From Elmis aenea (taxonomy: Eukaryota; Arthropoda; Insecta; Coleoptera; Elmidae), in NCBI GenBank assembly GCA_947652605.1, contig OX393579.1, forward strand, positions 50,164,970 through 50,228,969: 64,000 nt of DNA, written 5' to 3'. The notes below the pieces were generated by a model. The model did not search any database and had not been told where the DNA came from. It was given only the letters and a program-made list of their open reading frames with translations. The position numbers and the translations under genes were made by a program. Below, in pieces: positions 44,033-55,816 of the stretch; positions within the stretch are counted from its first letter, which is position 1, and every line of letters begins with the position of its first letter.

Positions 44033-46239
44033 TGTATGCACTATATAATTCGCTGTGGATTAAGCAAACATCTTGAATTCTTTATAGTAATTTTCAACGC
44101 AACTCACTACACTTAACGAATGACAAGGATTTTTTTCGCAGAAAAGAGGAAATTGTTAAAAATTACATGCTTCTTCCGCGGTAATCTAATTTCGGAAAAT
44201 TACAAAATTGTATCCTCCGTCTTTTAAAACTTTTTTAACCATTAGAGTGGGCGATGTCGTCGAAGCGTTAAAAGCTCAACGACCGACGCCGAGCGATTTC
44301 AAACAAAATCTAACCCTAATTAAATGCTTTTTGTTACGGCACCTCACATTAACAACGTTCCGACATACACTTAAGACAAAAATTGTTAGCAGTTTAACGT
44401 CCTTTGTGTAATTTTGTTGCACTTTGTGGCAGACGAACGGTCAATAACCTATTATTCAGAAGATAAGCAGTTGTGGTTTTTTTTTTGTTCGTCCGGGCCA
44501 AACTTCAAACTACACATTCAGACAAGACAATAAAACTGTAGAGATGAACGCACTAAGAACAACAACAATTTATAATTATTGTCTGGTACCTACAGGGTGA
44601 CAATAATCTATCTGTGTTGAACGGGTAACTTTGTTATTATAAGAGTTACATAGTCGGTTAAATTAGCAAATTTGGCAGAATTTCAAGACGAATTTAATGT
44701 CATTTTGACATTTGACCTACACCTTCAAATGATTTAAATGTTTTGAAAAAACTAAAAACACGATTTTTTGAATGTAAATAATTCCATAGCCATCTATGTT
44801 AAAACAAAAATGTGAAATGATTCCTGTAGATACAGTACTTTCAAAATATTTTAACATATAAAAACTTAAATAAGGTAGAACCAATTCGTTTTAAATTTAG
44901 ACTAGCAGTATATTAATTAACACTATGCACTATCTGTGTTTCCAAAATATTATAAAGGGTGTTTTTTACGCTTGGTTAAACTGGTGAAACTTGAAACATC
45001 GATAAGTAATTTTTCATAAATGTAACCCCTATATTTTTTAGTCTTAAACAAATTTTGATAGTGATTAAAAAAAAATAAATTAAGCATGTTTAATACCAAA
45101 AATTAATGTTTTCCGGACAAATGGTTGGAGTGTGTATTTTTTTAAATCTATATCAACGTTAGTAGCAAAACGTCACTGAATTAAAAACATTTGTTTATGT
45201 TACCAAATAATTTAAGCAATTTATCTAGGTTTTTCTTGAAAATATATCAATTATTGGATATTATGATTCTAAAACATAGCAAATTCAACACAGTTATTTT
45301 AACATAACATAACCCAGAGATTATTTTTTTTAATAAAAGTTATTGAAATTGACTAAATAATCATCAAAATGTTCGTTCCAAATATATTAATATTTGACAC
45401 ACTATATGTAAGGGAAATAATATCTAATTTTATATATTTTTCAATAGGTGGGTATTATAAATAGCCATAAATAATTCTGTGAGTAGAAACGGAAATGCTA
45501 ATATTAATGTGAACGTCATTCATTTATTGTCGCAATTAGCATAAAAATTGAAGATTAATAATTTGTTTTTATACATATCCATGCAAATCAACCCATAACT
45601 TCTAATAAACAAGTTCCATCCGCAGAATTAATATGCAAATAATGTAGCGTAGTTAAATTATTCAAACACTCATTTAAAAAACCAATATTAGATATGTTAA
45701 TTAAAACACTTAATTACTTTATCTTCTGATGAGTTTATCAGACGGAACGAATATTTTAGTCAATCGGTCGATCTAGGAAACTATAAAATGTTCTTCAAGT
45801 TGACGATTTCCACACATGTCGTGCGTGTAAATGCGCCGTTGGTAATACGCAAAACAACGAAATTTAGGTAAAGTTCGTCTAAAAATAATCCCTAAACATG
45901 TTCGTGTATTTCTCGTGCAAAGTTTAGAGTCTTTGTGTAGAAAGTACCGCACGTGTTGGAAATTGTGTCTGTGCCAAGTCGATAAATAAAAATTATGTAC
46001 ATTTGCACTTCAGAAAGTTGCACTTGCGGAGTTGCAGTCGTAACCGCGAAATGCTTTCCATGTTTTGTTTGCGGTATCTTTTTTTTTTCATTACACAGAC
46101 TTGGACCCCCGGTGAGCAAGCGATACAGTGAATGGTGTTTTATGCAAGACGGCAAAAATAAATAAAAATTGACTTCGTCATGTTGAAATATATCAATTTT
46201 CAATATAAAACGGTAAGAATACGCTCATTGAAAATCTTA
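44033..46239. other. AT-rich stretch with a lone foldback terminus
   Basis: At 44592 TACAGGGTGACAATAATC looks like the left end of another CAGGGTG family; a convincing right end was not found. The interval 44100-44450 has moderate CpG with no frame recognised. The minus-strand frame at 45892-46203 is unrecognised. Confidence 0.3.
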
Positions 46240-46241
46240 TA

Positions 46242-46662
46242 CAGGGTGTCTCAGGAGGAAAGGTACATATTTTAGGAGCTGGTGGTATGGACCATTTTGA
46301 GTAAAAAAGTTCATTTAAACATGTTTCCAATTAAGAAGATACAGCTTGGTAGACGTCGCTTTTCATCCATCCCCACAAACAAAAATCTAATGGGGTAAGG
46401 TCTGGGGACCTTGGTGGCCAATTAACGTGGGATTTTTGAACATCAACTTAGAACTATTGCTAATTAATAGTGTGTTTTATAATTTAAATAATAATCAATA
46501 AATGCAATAATCAACCTTTTGTGATGCTTTTTAAGGTTACCATTCAAAGAGCTGTATCTTCCCAACGATTGAGAATTGGACACATATAAACGAACTTTTT
46601 TACTTAAAATGGTCGTTTCTACCAGCTCCTAAAATATTTACTATACCTCCAGAAACTCTCTG
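46242..46662. mobile_element. foldback family T with transposase remnant
   Basis: This 421-base element has TA at 46240-46241 and 46663-46664. It starts CAGGGTGTCTCAGGAGG and ends with the imperfect inverse CTCCAGAAACTCTCTG. The arms are about 110 bases and share TATTTTAGGAGCTGGT. The left inner part encodes a transposase fragment on the minus strand. Confidence 0.88.
46331..46429 (-). pseudogene. IS630-type transposase fragment in foldback T
   Basis: A 32-codon minus-strand frame reads HVNWPPRSPDLTPLDFCLWG, then WMKSDVYQAVSS, and ends at a TAA. It is the motif block WPARSPDLTPLDFFLWG with the last catalytic Asp, the same block as in foldback F (9352-9570). Catalytic and DNA-binding parts upstream are gone. 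Confidence 0.88.
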
Positions 46663-46759
46663 TATTTCAGAGCAATTACCAAACGCATATACTTTAGGAA
46701 TATTTTAAACAAAATACTAGTATCTAACTCTTACAGCCTATTTCGGCCAAATGTCGACA

Positions 46760-47100
46760 ACGATTCGGCTTTACCGTAATTCCAAAACGGTTCGAGCTAC
46801 AGACATGCGGTTTTGACTACTATGTATGTATGTTATCAAGAGGAATTTTTTAATACGAAGTTTCGAACTTTTTGGACCATCTTCAGGTTAAAATTAACTT
46901 CATTTATAACTGGAAAACGGTTGCAGATAGGAATGTGCGGTTTTCGCCATTGCGATGCTACTTTTAAGCCGTTACATTTTAAAACGTTTCTAATTAGGTT
47001 GGCCCATCTTCAGGGCTACAAATTCGTATATCGAGAACAGATAGAGATAGAAACGTGCGGTTTTCGTAGTTTATTAACTGTTATCGAGTAGACGAATAAG
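46760..47100 (+). repeat. degenerate tandem repeat, about three units
   Basis: Related segments recur at intervals of roughly 130 bases. Each has CGAGATAG or GGTTGCAGATAG-like sequence followed by GTGCGGTTTTCG or ATGCGGTTTTGA, and two also carry CCATCTTCAGG. The frame at 46813-47091 runs through the repeats and is not recognised. Confidence 0.55.
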
Positions 47101-48218
47101 ATTTGGAGTTTCCAATGTTTCGTCACTTTTATGACCATCATCAATTTCTACGCGCCGCGTTCTTTCTACGCACACCGTTCTTTTTACTTTGAGCGTTTTT
47201 TTTACGTTTTAATTATTAACTTTGAGCGTTCTTTCTACGCACACAATAATTTTTCAACAATCCGCTACAACTTGTAAACAAAATATAAAATTGATGGATT
47301 TAAAAAAAAAATAAAAAATAATACTATACTACAGTGTTACGCCGATGTTAAATAGTTTATCGAATGACGCTGCAGGGCACAGAGCGAATATTTGGGACTA
47401 GTTCCGGGTTATACAATTTTTTTTCGCGGTGAACTCGTTCGTCGTTCGCGATTCCGTTCACGCCTCCTCGATTATCAAGTTCAGAGGTAAAACTGCCGGT
47501 GGAGTACCTTGTTGAAATAATAATAACCGGACGCACATGTAAACAATGACACGAGGTTCTTGGTATGCCGCTCGTTGCGGTCACGTATCGAGTATGGAGG
47601 CGCCCTTTTGAACTTGCGCTATTTTCGTTCGACATAACCTTGTTTGCCGACCCGAGGTGCATGCAACACTTTCTCTGTTACTTTCTCTCCTACATTTGTC
47701 ATGGAGTTGCAGATTTGTCACGACGTAAATAATGTCAACGGAACAACAACAGCGGTCACGGTGACTAAGAACGTCTGGTACAGTTATCGCCGAAGAAAAG
47801 ATCTATTGTTGAAACTTATTCGTGCGCTAAGCAATATGTCTAATGACAAATCAAACAGTAAAAGCGATTGGTCGAAACAGGAATGAATACTAATTCGTTT
47901 GTTTATTTGCAAGCGATTTTTATTTATTCCTTGCTGAAAGTGCAGTCTTATTGTCTTTGAATGTTGTGTTCTTAACGGTCTGTATATTTTGTTTAAATGT
48001 CATGTTCTTTTTGTTTTTATTAAACTGTCATTTTTGCATAGTTTCTATAAAATAAATAAGTAAAAACAAGTTCTTACTTACCGAAAAACAAATGAGTTAC
48101 GGAAACGTGTTTAAAAAAGTCTCTATTGTATATTTGGGCTTTATCCTTTGTAACGGATTTAGATATTTGACTTCCGTTTTTGTCGTTAGTGTTTTCCCTT
48201 AAGATTTAGTAGATAATG
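47101..48218. other. stretch with a small duplicated motif and unrecognised frames
   Basis: GCGTTCTTTCTACGCACAC occurs at about 47158 and again at about 47225. The interval 47350-47890 is CpG-containing and has opposing open frames (47357-47662 minus, 47644-47886 plus). Neither is recognised. The plus frame contains KNVWYSYRRRKDLLLKLIR. Confidence 0.25.
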
Positions 48219-48220
48219 TA

Positions 48221-49283
48221 CAGGTTGGTCCAAATTCCATGGTATAACATGGGTATCTCGCTTAATATTAAGATAGAGACATGGTTAAATTACCAAAAAT
48301 TTGCAGTTTTTTGAGAAAACTCAAAGCCGTTTTCAAAAGTATTCTATCATTTCCGGTTTTTGAGTTATTGGAAAAAAAGGCATTTTTTGTTATATTTATA
48401 ATGTGTCGTATCTCCGTTGTTGTAAATATCGAAAAAATCCAATAAGATTATTTTTAGATAATTTTATCTAAAATTCAATGATACTAAAATGAAATTATTT
48501 TAAGCTCGTCCTTAAAAAGCTATGACACAAACAGTTATTTTCAACAAAACGCAAGTTAGGTACAAAGTTTTTTAGTTTTTTTTTTTAAAGATAAATAAAT
48601 AGAAGGCTGTGAAAACAAAAAGAAAAACAATGTGTAAAACCTTTTAAAACTCATTTGATACAAGTTACAAAAGTTTTTGAATTTGTTGTTTTGAAAAACA
48701 TTATAAATATTTAAAGATAAGATAACCAACAATATACTACAACTGCTCATTCCGACCATACAACAACAAATTTAAAAACCTTCGTAACTTTTACCAAATG
48801 AGTTTTAAAAGGTTTTACACCTTGTTTTTTTTTTTGTACAGCCTATGTTTTTCTTTAAAAATAAGTGAAAAACCTTCGTAACTTGCTTATTATTAAAAAT
48901 AACTACATTAACTCTAATATACACATTTGAAATGAGAAAAAAATAAGGAATTTAAATAGGTCATAGCCAACTATAGCTTCCATTTAAAAAAAGGTAAGTT
49001 TGTGTCATAACTTTTTAACGGCGAGAAATTTACATAAAAAGATCTAAAAATAATCTTGATACATTTTTTCGATATTTACAACAATAAGGCAGATATGACA
49101 CAATATAAATATGACGAGAAAACAGTTTTTCGCTAATAACTCACAAACCGGAAAGGATAAAATATTTTTGAAAACGGTTCTGGGCTTTTCTTAAAAAACT
49201 ACATTTTTAGTAGTTTTACTGTTTCTCTGTCTTAAATAGTAAGCGAGATACCAATATAAACCCATCGAATTTGGACCACCTTG
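48221..49283. repeat. foldback family C, copy 2 (long form)
   Basis: This 1063-base element has TA at 48219-48220 and 49284-49285. It starts CAGGTTGGTCCAAATTCC and ends GAATTTGGACCACCTTG. The outer arms match copy 1 (3347-3965). The extra central 450 bases are also partly palindromic (AAACCTTTTAAAACTCATTTG faces its inverse). Confidence 0.88.
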
Positions 49284-49571
49284 TACTATGAAATTATTTG
49301 TTACGTCATTAGTTTTTGAAATATTACCTCTGATAATGGGATAATGCCATCACAATCGTGAAACCCCTTTGTTATTAATTTGTTTTTACAATTTTTATAT
49401 CCATCATGTATTTAGTTTGCTAACTGATGGCTTAAATTGTTTAAGTTATTCATTTATTAATGCAAATATTTTAACTAAAAATATATATTATAGATGAGAT
49501 TGTTACTGATAAAGATACGCTAGCTGTGAAAGTGGTCTAGAATTTTGAGATTCTTACTCAACACTTAAAAC

Positions 49572-49974
49572 CAGGGGTTTGGAGTGGACCACGGAGCTGG
49601 AGCACAGAGCAGTGAAGCAATGAGTTTTCGTCCGGAGCAGGAGCGGAGTCCGGAGCAAATAATTTTGACTGCTCCACTGCTCCAGTTTATTACGTACAAT
49701 TTTCAAAAAAACTACTTATTTTTTCAACCTTCGAAGCTCAATAATTTGTTCCTTCAAACATTTATTTAACTTTACTTGTTTGTAATTTTTGATTAACTTC
49801 CACATATCCGATTAAATTTAAATTTTGTTTTTAAAAACATATTTTTTAATTCAAAAACTTGTTTTAAAAATGTCAACGATATTTGGAGCACGGAGCTGAG
49901 CTGGAGCAGGCATTTTGATGCCGGAGCGGAGCTGGAGCGGAGCAATTAAAAAATTGGACTGCTCCAAACCCCTG
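49572..49974 (-). mobile_element. non-autonomous hAT family G, copy 5
   Basis: This 403-base copy starts CAGGGGTTTGGAGTGG and ends GCTCCAAACCCCTG. It is flanked by a perfect 8-base duplication, CTTAAAAC (49564-49571 and 49975-49982). GGAGCN arrays are present at both ends and the orientation is reversed relative to copy 1. Confidence 0.93.
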
Positions 49975-49982
49975 CTTAAAAC

Positions 49983-51710
49983 ACACTTCTTTGTTAATTA
50001 AATTATCCTTCTATGTCTAATCGTTTCCGAGATACCAATTTTTCTAATGATTAGCAGAACATATATGTTCGAACGTGCAACCATGATGTTTCCAGGTGAA
50101 TTTTTCTTCATTAAATGGTAGACTATTCATTCCGAAATTAAACAAACACACGTAGTATATTGCAATCAACATCGTAACCTAATGGATAATCATTAACCCT
50201 GACCCAATATGCTGGTATAAGTGTCCCATGTCCCTCAAAATTAGTTTATCAAATGCCGTGCCAATTTTATTTCCACAGCCAACTAACGCGCAGATAACCA
50301 ATAAAACTATAGCTAGCCTGTAATAGCCGTGCTTAAGCACTTGTGCGTTTGTAATCGAACGTTTTTATAAGATGCAATTCCTGAAGTTGTATCACCGCAT
50401 TAGGTGTTCATTAACCTTCATTAGTTCTTGCTCATCAGCCATTGTGAAGACGCGGTAATCGTTCCGATAAATCATCCGGCCAGTTTCCGGCGTGTATAAT
50501 GTTTTTTTTTCCACGTTCGTTTGCCTTTCTTAATGGGGTCGCGCGGTCGGCTCGGCGAAGGGTTCGGAAGGAGCGGATATGGGTCAAGGTGAAGCGTTCC
50601 CGCGTCCCTTAAGTTTCGTGTTACCCCACTTTCGAGTGGCGGGGCTGAAATAATTCGATATCCAAGTTTACGGGCGCCACACCTTAAATGTTGCTCGTAG
50701 GTTTTTCGCTACCTGTTGATGGCTTAATGTGACTTGCAAAGTTATAGATAATTTTATTGGGACACCTGTTGTGATACTTGTTGAATCGTTTATTTGACAA
50801 TTTTAATGATAATGGCGTATTGCGAAACTTGAACTTAACATTTGAACGTGACATTTTAGGTAATAAGTCTTTGGATTTTGCAATATAGGACAATGAAGTA
50901 GTAAAACTACGTGTCTTTAAAGGTGCACAAGCTAATAAAAATTTAAAGATACTCTTCAAGAAAATGCTTGCGAGAACATTTTTAAGAAAGTGCAATGGAT
51001 TGGATTCCTAATTTAAGAATTGTAGTCAAAAATAAATAATCAAATTTTAAAACTTTTATAGTTCATTTTATTTCCTAAAACAAGGTACCTATAGGTAACT
51101 GTTTTTAAGAAAATAAAAAAAAGTTTTGGTTAAATGACTGTAAAAAAAATCGATGAAAATGCTATGACCTCATTTTCGAGATTTTGCTGTACAACCAGTA
51201 ATTAAATGAAGAAACAATTAAATCCAGGGGTTAATTTTGTCTTAATGAGAAATGAAAAAACTTTTTGATTAAACGTTTTTGAGAGAAATTTTGCTAACCA
51301 TACCCAAATGAAAATAAAATTATACAGGACAATTCAGTTCGACTGTCGCACCCTTATAACTTTTTTATTTTAGGAGAAACCCCTATAAACCTTATGTTTT
51401 TGTAAATTGTGAAAAATTCTCTATCAAATGACGTTCAAATGTTTTTTCTACACTGACTTGCGATAGTCTTTTTTTTTAAATTACAGGGTATACTTTTTTT
51501 TATTGATTCTGATAGAGAATTTAATACTAAATCCGGTAGTGCGTTAAAAAAATAAGCATACTAGGAACATTTTTGAGCAAAATGAGTTTAAAACTTATTT
51601 ATTATTTGTCACAAAATCGTTGTATTTGAGTAAACAAAACACGATCGCTGTAGTAATTGACAAATTATAACTTGTCTAATTGTGTTTCATTGTTTCTCGA
51701 CGAAACATAA
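49983..51710. other. single-copy stretch with CpG-rich island
   Basis: About 50280-50690 is the most CpG- and GC-rich single-copy part of the window (for example GGTCGCGCGGTCGGCTCGG). It has no open frame and no repeat signature. A regulatory element or a gene-proximal region is possible. The minus-strand frame at 50684-50995 is unrecognised. Confidence 0.35.
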
Positions 51711-52420
51711 TTGAAGGGTTTGCTGCAAAAAGGGGTTAGCTCCAAATTTTGTGCGTTTTGAGTTAGACATCCTATCTTGTGCAAAAAAAAAAAAACTCTT
51801 TCGATTGGTGCAAGAACAAGATAGCTCCTAGCGTTAATTTCTGAGTTATTTCACATATGGATTTGACTATCTTGTTCGTTTGGGGCAAGAAAGATGCAGC
51901 TCCTGGAGCTGCCTCCTTATTGCGACAAATGGCTGAGGTGGTTTGATGACATAAAGGTTATAGTTTACAGATTTTGATGGTACACGTACGGTAGTACGTT
52001 ATTTTGACAGAAGTTTTGTGCTTTTTGTACTTAGACGTCGTTTTTTAATAGATTTTTTTAAGTAAAAAGAGAGAGGCTGTGAGATAAAACAAAAGAAAAA
52101 AAGGTCCCACTTATTCAATACGGCCCGGGTTACTCACACATCTAATTTACTGGCCCGTAGTACCATTTGAGTTTGCGACTCCTACCTTACAAAGTGGTTG
52201 ATCACATACTTTGGGGCAAGAAGGAGGTAGCTCCAACATTCAAAACATGGCCCATTACTCCAGAAAAAATATTTTTTCATGCTAATAGGGCTTATTCATA
52301 GGAATACTTATGTACAATAAGTAAAAAAAAAGACTTTCTTTTAACTTGAGATTTGAACTGTTTTTTTTCTCACACATTTATAAAATTGGAGCTAATCCCT
52401 TTTTGCAGCCAACCCTTCAA
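51711..52420. repeat. foldback family O
   Basis: The ends are TTGAAGGGTTTGCTGC and GCAGCCAACCCTTCAA, followed inward by AAAAAGGGGTTAGCTCC and its inverse. Arms of about 45 bases are clear; looser inverted similarity, including AAGATAGCTCC-type words, extends further. The length is about 710 bases. No target duplication could be fixed. Confidence 0.7.
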
Positions 52421-52701
52421 TTTTTTGTGAGTGTTGAATTGAAACGCCTTAAGTACACACTAACAGAAACAAATTGACAGAAGGTCCGTATTCAATTTTA
52501 TACTCACAAAAAAATTATTTTTCGTCGAAAATATTTAAATAATGAAATTGTACACAGTAGTTCTTTAGTTTTTAGATCTACGTATAAATAAATTGTAATA
52601 AAAAATATTTTCTTAACATTTTGAAACAAAAATATCTAGCAAACCCGAAAAGAACGCTAAACCTGGAGTCGATAAATAACGCTAGTATGGGAAGACGCTA
52701 A

Positions 52702-53391
52702 GGCCAGGCGCGCACATGCGATTTTCTGTCGCCGCGACTATAAAATCGTAGTCGCAAGATAATTGTATGGATCGCGCACTTGCGACTTTTAAACGCAACA
52801 ACACATTAGAATCAAGATGGATTTGTGTGTGATTGCTTTGTTTCGTCGAAGATTCAGAAAACAACGTAAAAAGCAACATTGGGTACATCCAATATTAAGT
52901 CAAAGATTGCTAAAAGGACAATTCTATAAAATTAATAGTGATTTGAGGGATCATCCTCATAAATTTTTCAGCTATTATAGAATGAGTATAAAAAGTTTTG
53001 ACGAATTGTTAAAAATAATATTACAAAGAGCTGGTCTTTTTCCCACCTCCGATATTATAGTTTCTGTGTCTAAAACACTGGACACTAATTCTTCAGTAGG
53101 ATAATTCACCTCAGACATTTTAAAAGCAAAATTTTAATAACAGTCAAATATACAGCATTAAATGAACCACAACTACGGCAGAATAGTCGCAAGTGCGCGC
53201 AGGTTCATGCCTGCTTGTGTGATTCATTTCAAATTGCGACAATCGCGTCGCTGCGAAAATGGAACGTGTTGCATCTTTTTAATCGCTGCGATTATTTAGT
53301 CGCATGTGGGCGCAACTGCACTTAAAACCATGAGTTCTATTTGTGCGACTAAATAATCGCGCGACCGAAAATCGCATGTGCGCGCCTAGCC
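52702..53391 (+). mobile_element. PIF/Harbinger derivative with GC-rich ends, second family
   Basis: This 690-base element has ends GGCCAGGCGCGCACATGCG and CGCATGTGCGCGCCTAGCC, flanked by TAA (52699-52701 and 53392-53394). Subterminal regions repeat TCGCGACT, TTGCGACT and TAGTCGCA words. It keeps only the first transposase exon. Confidence 0.88.
52817..53104 (+). pseudogene. Harbinger transposase, first coding exon only
   Basis: The frame starts MDLCVIALFRRRFRK and continues QHWVHPILSQRLLKGQF, LRDHPHKFFSYYRMSIKSF, DELLKIIL. These match the N-terminal WVHP and YFRMS-FDELL motifs of PIF-type transposases. The C-terminal 25 residues, with SVSKTLDTNSSVG, are not recognisable and the frame ends at 53104. 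No DDE domain is present. It resembles the exon at 35848-36146 in organisation but differs clearly in sequence. Confidence 0.83.
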
Positions 53392-53600
53392 TAAGCTCGG
53401 ATAAAAGGTGTTAAGCCCAGAGTTTGGTGAAAAAAAAATAAGCCCGCAGAACGGAGCTATGACGCCAAACCCTGAACCTGAAAAAAATGCTACACCTGGA
53501 GTCTGTAGAAAATTAACAAAACACGGATTTTGCAGAAATGGAAAAAATAGGCTAAGCCTCTTGTTCGGAGAAAAAACGCTTATACGATCACGTCAATAAA

Positions 53601-54174
53601 CCCTTAAATTAAATGGAGAATTTTGAAGCCAGGATATTTTAAATCAAAATTGTTGGAGCTCCGTTAGACGTCCAAGAATTTTTTAATTGAAATATTTCCA
53701 ACATTGAATTCTCGCTCGACAATTATGAACTTTCCCGAATATTACCAGGTCGTGTTAACCGTACAAAATGAGCTCGGGTTCATTTTAGGTACATAACTAT
53801 AATCATCTCTACGGCCGTTTGTTTTTTGAGGTTCATTAGTAGCCCTGGCGTCGTATTATGTGTAATTATGTGCATTCCTTATTTCTAAGAGAATGCAAGA
53901 TGCACGCTAACTTGAAGCGATAATTTATAACGGTTTGGTTATTTTCTTCTTGACTGGGCATTAATGGTCTGCGCGATTTTTTTTTATTCTGCTCTATGCA
54001 CTGATAGTAAATGGAGGACTGGTTTGTTGATCTTCATAGAGAAATGAGCAATATTTTCCAACACTATCCTCACGAAGATTTTCTTTACTCTCTTCGAGTC
54101 CAGGCTTAATTGAAAGCAAAACTGCTTTATCTTACTTAATTTAATTGTTTTTTTGCTACGACCACTAATATAAA
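53601..54174. other. single-copy stretch, no gene seen
   Basis: No repeat or protein was recognised. The minus-strand frame at 53984-54232 is unrecognised and overlaps repeat N. Confidence 0.3.
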
Positions 54175-54570
54175 TGACTCTTACTGTACAGCCTGCATGC
54201 ATAGTAAGTGGGTCCTTATGCACAGTAAACAAAAAGCACAGTTTTTTATAAAGATATGATCAAAGCAGACTCACGCCAAACACTTCCTGCATGCCTGGTA
54301 AAAGAGTTATAACGCAAGGTAAGCAAAAAGCACACTTGACTAGAAATGTCAAAGTAGGCTTACGTCAAACTTGACAAGACAACGTAAGTAGATGTGTATA
54401 TTAGCCAAAAAGTCGTTAAAATCGTAGGTATCATGTGATCGTAGAAAAAGTAAGCTACATAACACGAGTTGTAAAGCAATTACGCACTCGCCGCTACCCG
54501 GCTCCGTGCGCAACTTTTCCACTCGTGCTTGATATGCTTCTTACAACTCTTGTTATGTAATATACTATCA
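54175..54570 (+). repeat. dispersed repeat family N, copy 2
   Basis: It matches the 3-kb copy in its first part. At about 54430-54570 it carries GAAAAAGTAAGCTACATAAC, a CpG-rich centre (CGGCTCCGTGCGCAAC) and CTTCTTACAACTCTTG. The last 140 bases are inverted relative to 62236-62370 and partly self-complementary. Confidence 0.65.
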
Positions 54571-55814
54571 TTGTGTAACAGTACGTTTTTTTTAATCTTT
54601 TTTTTAAGTTTATACCACAGAACGTGAACTTCTGTGACCGAACCTCGGGGTCTACACATTCGGACCTGCTCTGATAACCCCCATCCGTAGCCTTCCGCTA
54701 TAAAGTTGGCCAAATATTTATTCCGTGCCGGTTCATTTGTTTTTATTTCATAGGACCGCAAAAAGTGGTCCGCGATCAAACACCCACGAAATTTTGCAGC
54801 AAAATTTACGGCGTAACGATTCCGATTCGGTTGCGGTTGGCGGTCACGAAAGATCCCTATCGCACTTTCACACGGTTGCGTTCGATATGAATAGCAGATT
54901 CGTTGAAATTTTTATTGAGCTCGTAAAATGTCGCAAGATTATGTTTTCAAAACGAAACGACAATGTTGCACGTTCGAATCGGAATCGTCAAATAAATGTC
55001 TTTATACGTGTGTTTGATATTAAACTAGTTATTTAAAAAAAAAATTAAAATAAGGTACGACAAGAATGTTGAAGAATTTGAGTTGCCATGAGTGATGAAA
55101 TTAATATAGGTACCTATTAAACCAATTTTTTCTTGACTTTGCAGTGTAGTAAATTGATTGATTGTCGTAAGTGTCCTCTTGAATTTTTGTTTCAACTGAT
55201 TTTATTTTTAATTGTTCTGTAAATGCTTTATTTCTGAATTGATCTTTTTTCCTGAGTTGCTGCGTGAGTACTTCCTCGTATCGTATTAATGGTATCCGTC
55301 CAATTTTGTTTTAAACCGGTAAATATATAATTTAAAAAGCAGGAAATTACGGCGCTAGCAGCACGCAAACGTGCATCGTGGCGCCACAAATGCCTTAATA
55401 AAATGTAACAGCGTAGACTACCGCGAGCGTAAAATGCAGCCAATTTACTTGATATCAATGCAAAGGGCACTGCCCTATTGAACTACCCTCGCGTGACATA
55501 CCCTGTATTGTTCCGTGGCCGCGTACGTAGTCCTTGCAGTAAGTACACTTGCTTTGTTGTGACGCCAACCTGCACACATGTACGTATCCTGAGTGTTGAT
55601 TGTTTGCTTTAGTGGTTCAACATCTTCTTATCTCTTATGTAAGTATGTGTGGATCGGTGCATGAACTCAAAATTTACCACAAAAGTCGGCGTATCTACTG
55701 AACAAGGCTTGGGATTTTTTCTGTACATGATGTTTATATAATACCCATAAAGGGTCAAAAAATCGTTTTAAAAAATTCTTGCGGGTCTATTATACCTTTG
55801 CAGTGTACACGATA
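54571..55814. other. single-copy stretch with a lone foldback terminus
   Basis: At about 55490-55508 GTGACATACCCTGTA resembles the right end of a CAGGGTA-type foldback, with no partner identified. CpG words are frequent at 54720-54980 and 55330-55540. Opposing frames at 54480-54779 and 54725-55036 are unrecognised. Confidence 0.3.
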
Positions 55815-55816
55815 TA

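Larger units (their letters stand above)
52620..53600 (+). repeat. degenerate minisatellite split by a Harbinger insertion
   Basis: Units of about 25-28 bases based on GAAAAAAACGCTAAGCCTGGAG occur at 52640-52700 and resume at 53395-53600 after the Harbinger element. Examples are AACGCTAAACCTGGAGTC, GGTGTTAAGCCCAGAGT, AATGCTACACCTGGAGTC and TAGGCTAAGCCTCTTG. Units are strongly diverged. Confidence 0.65.
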
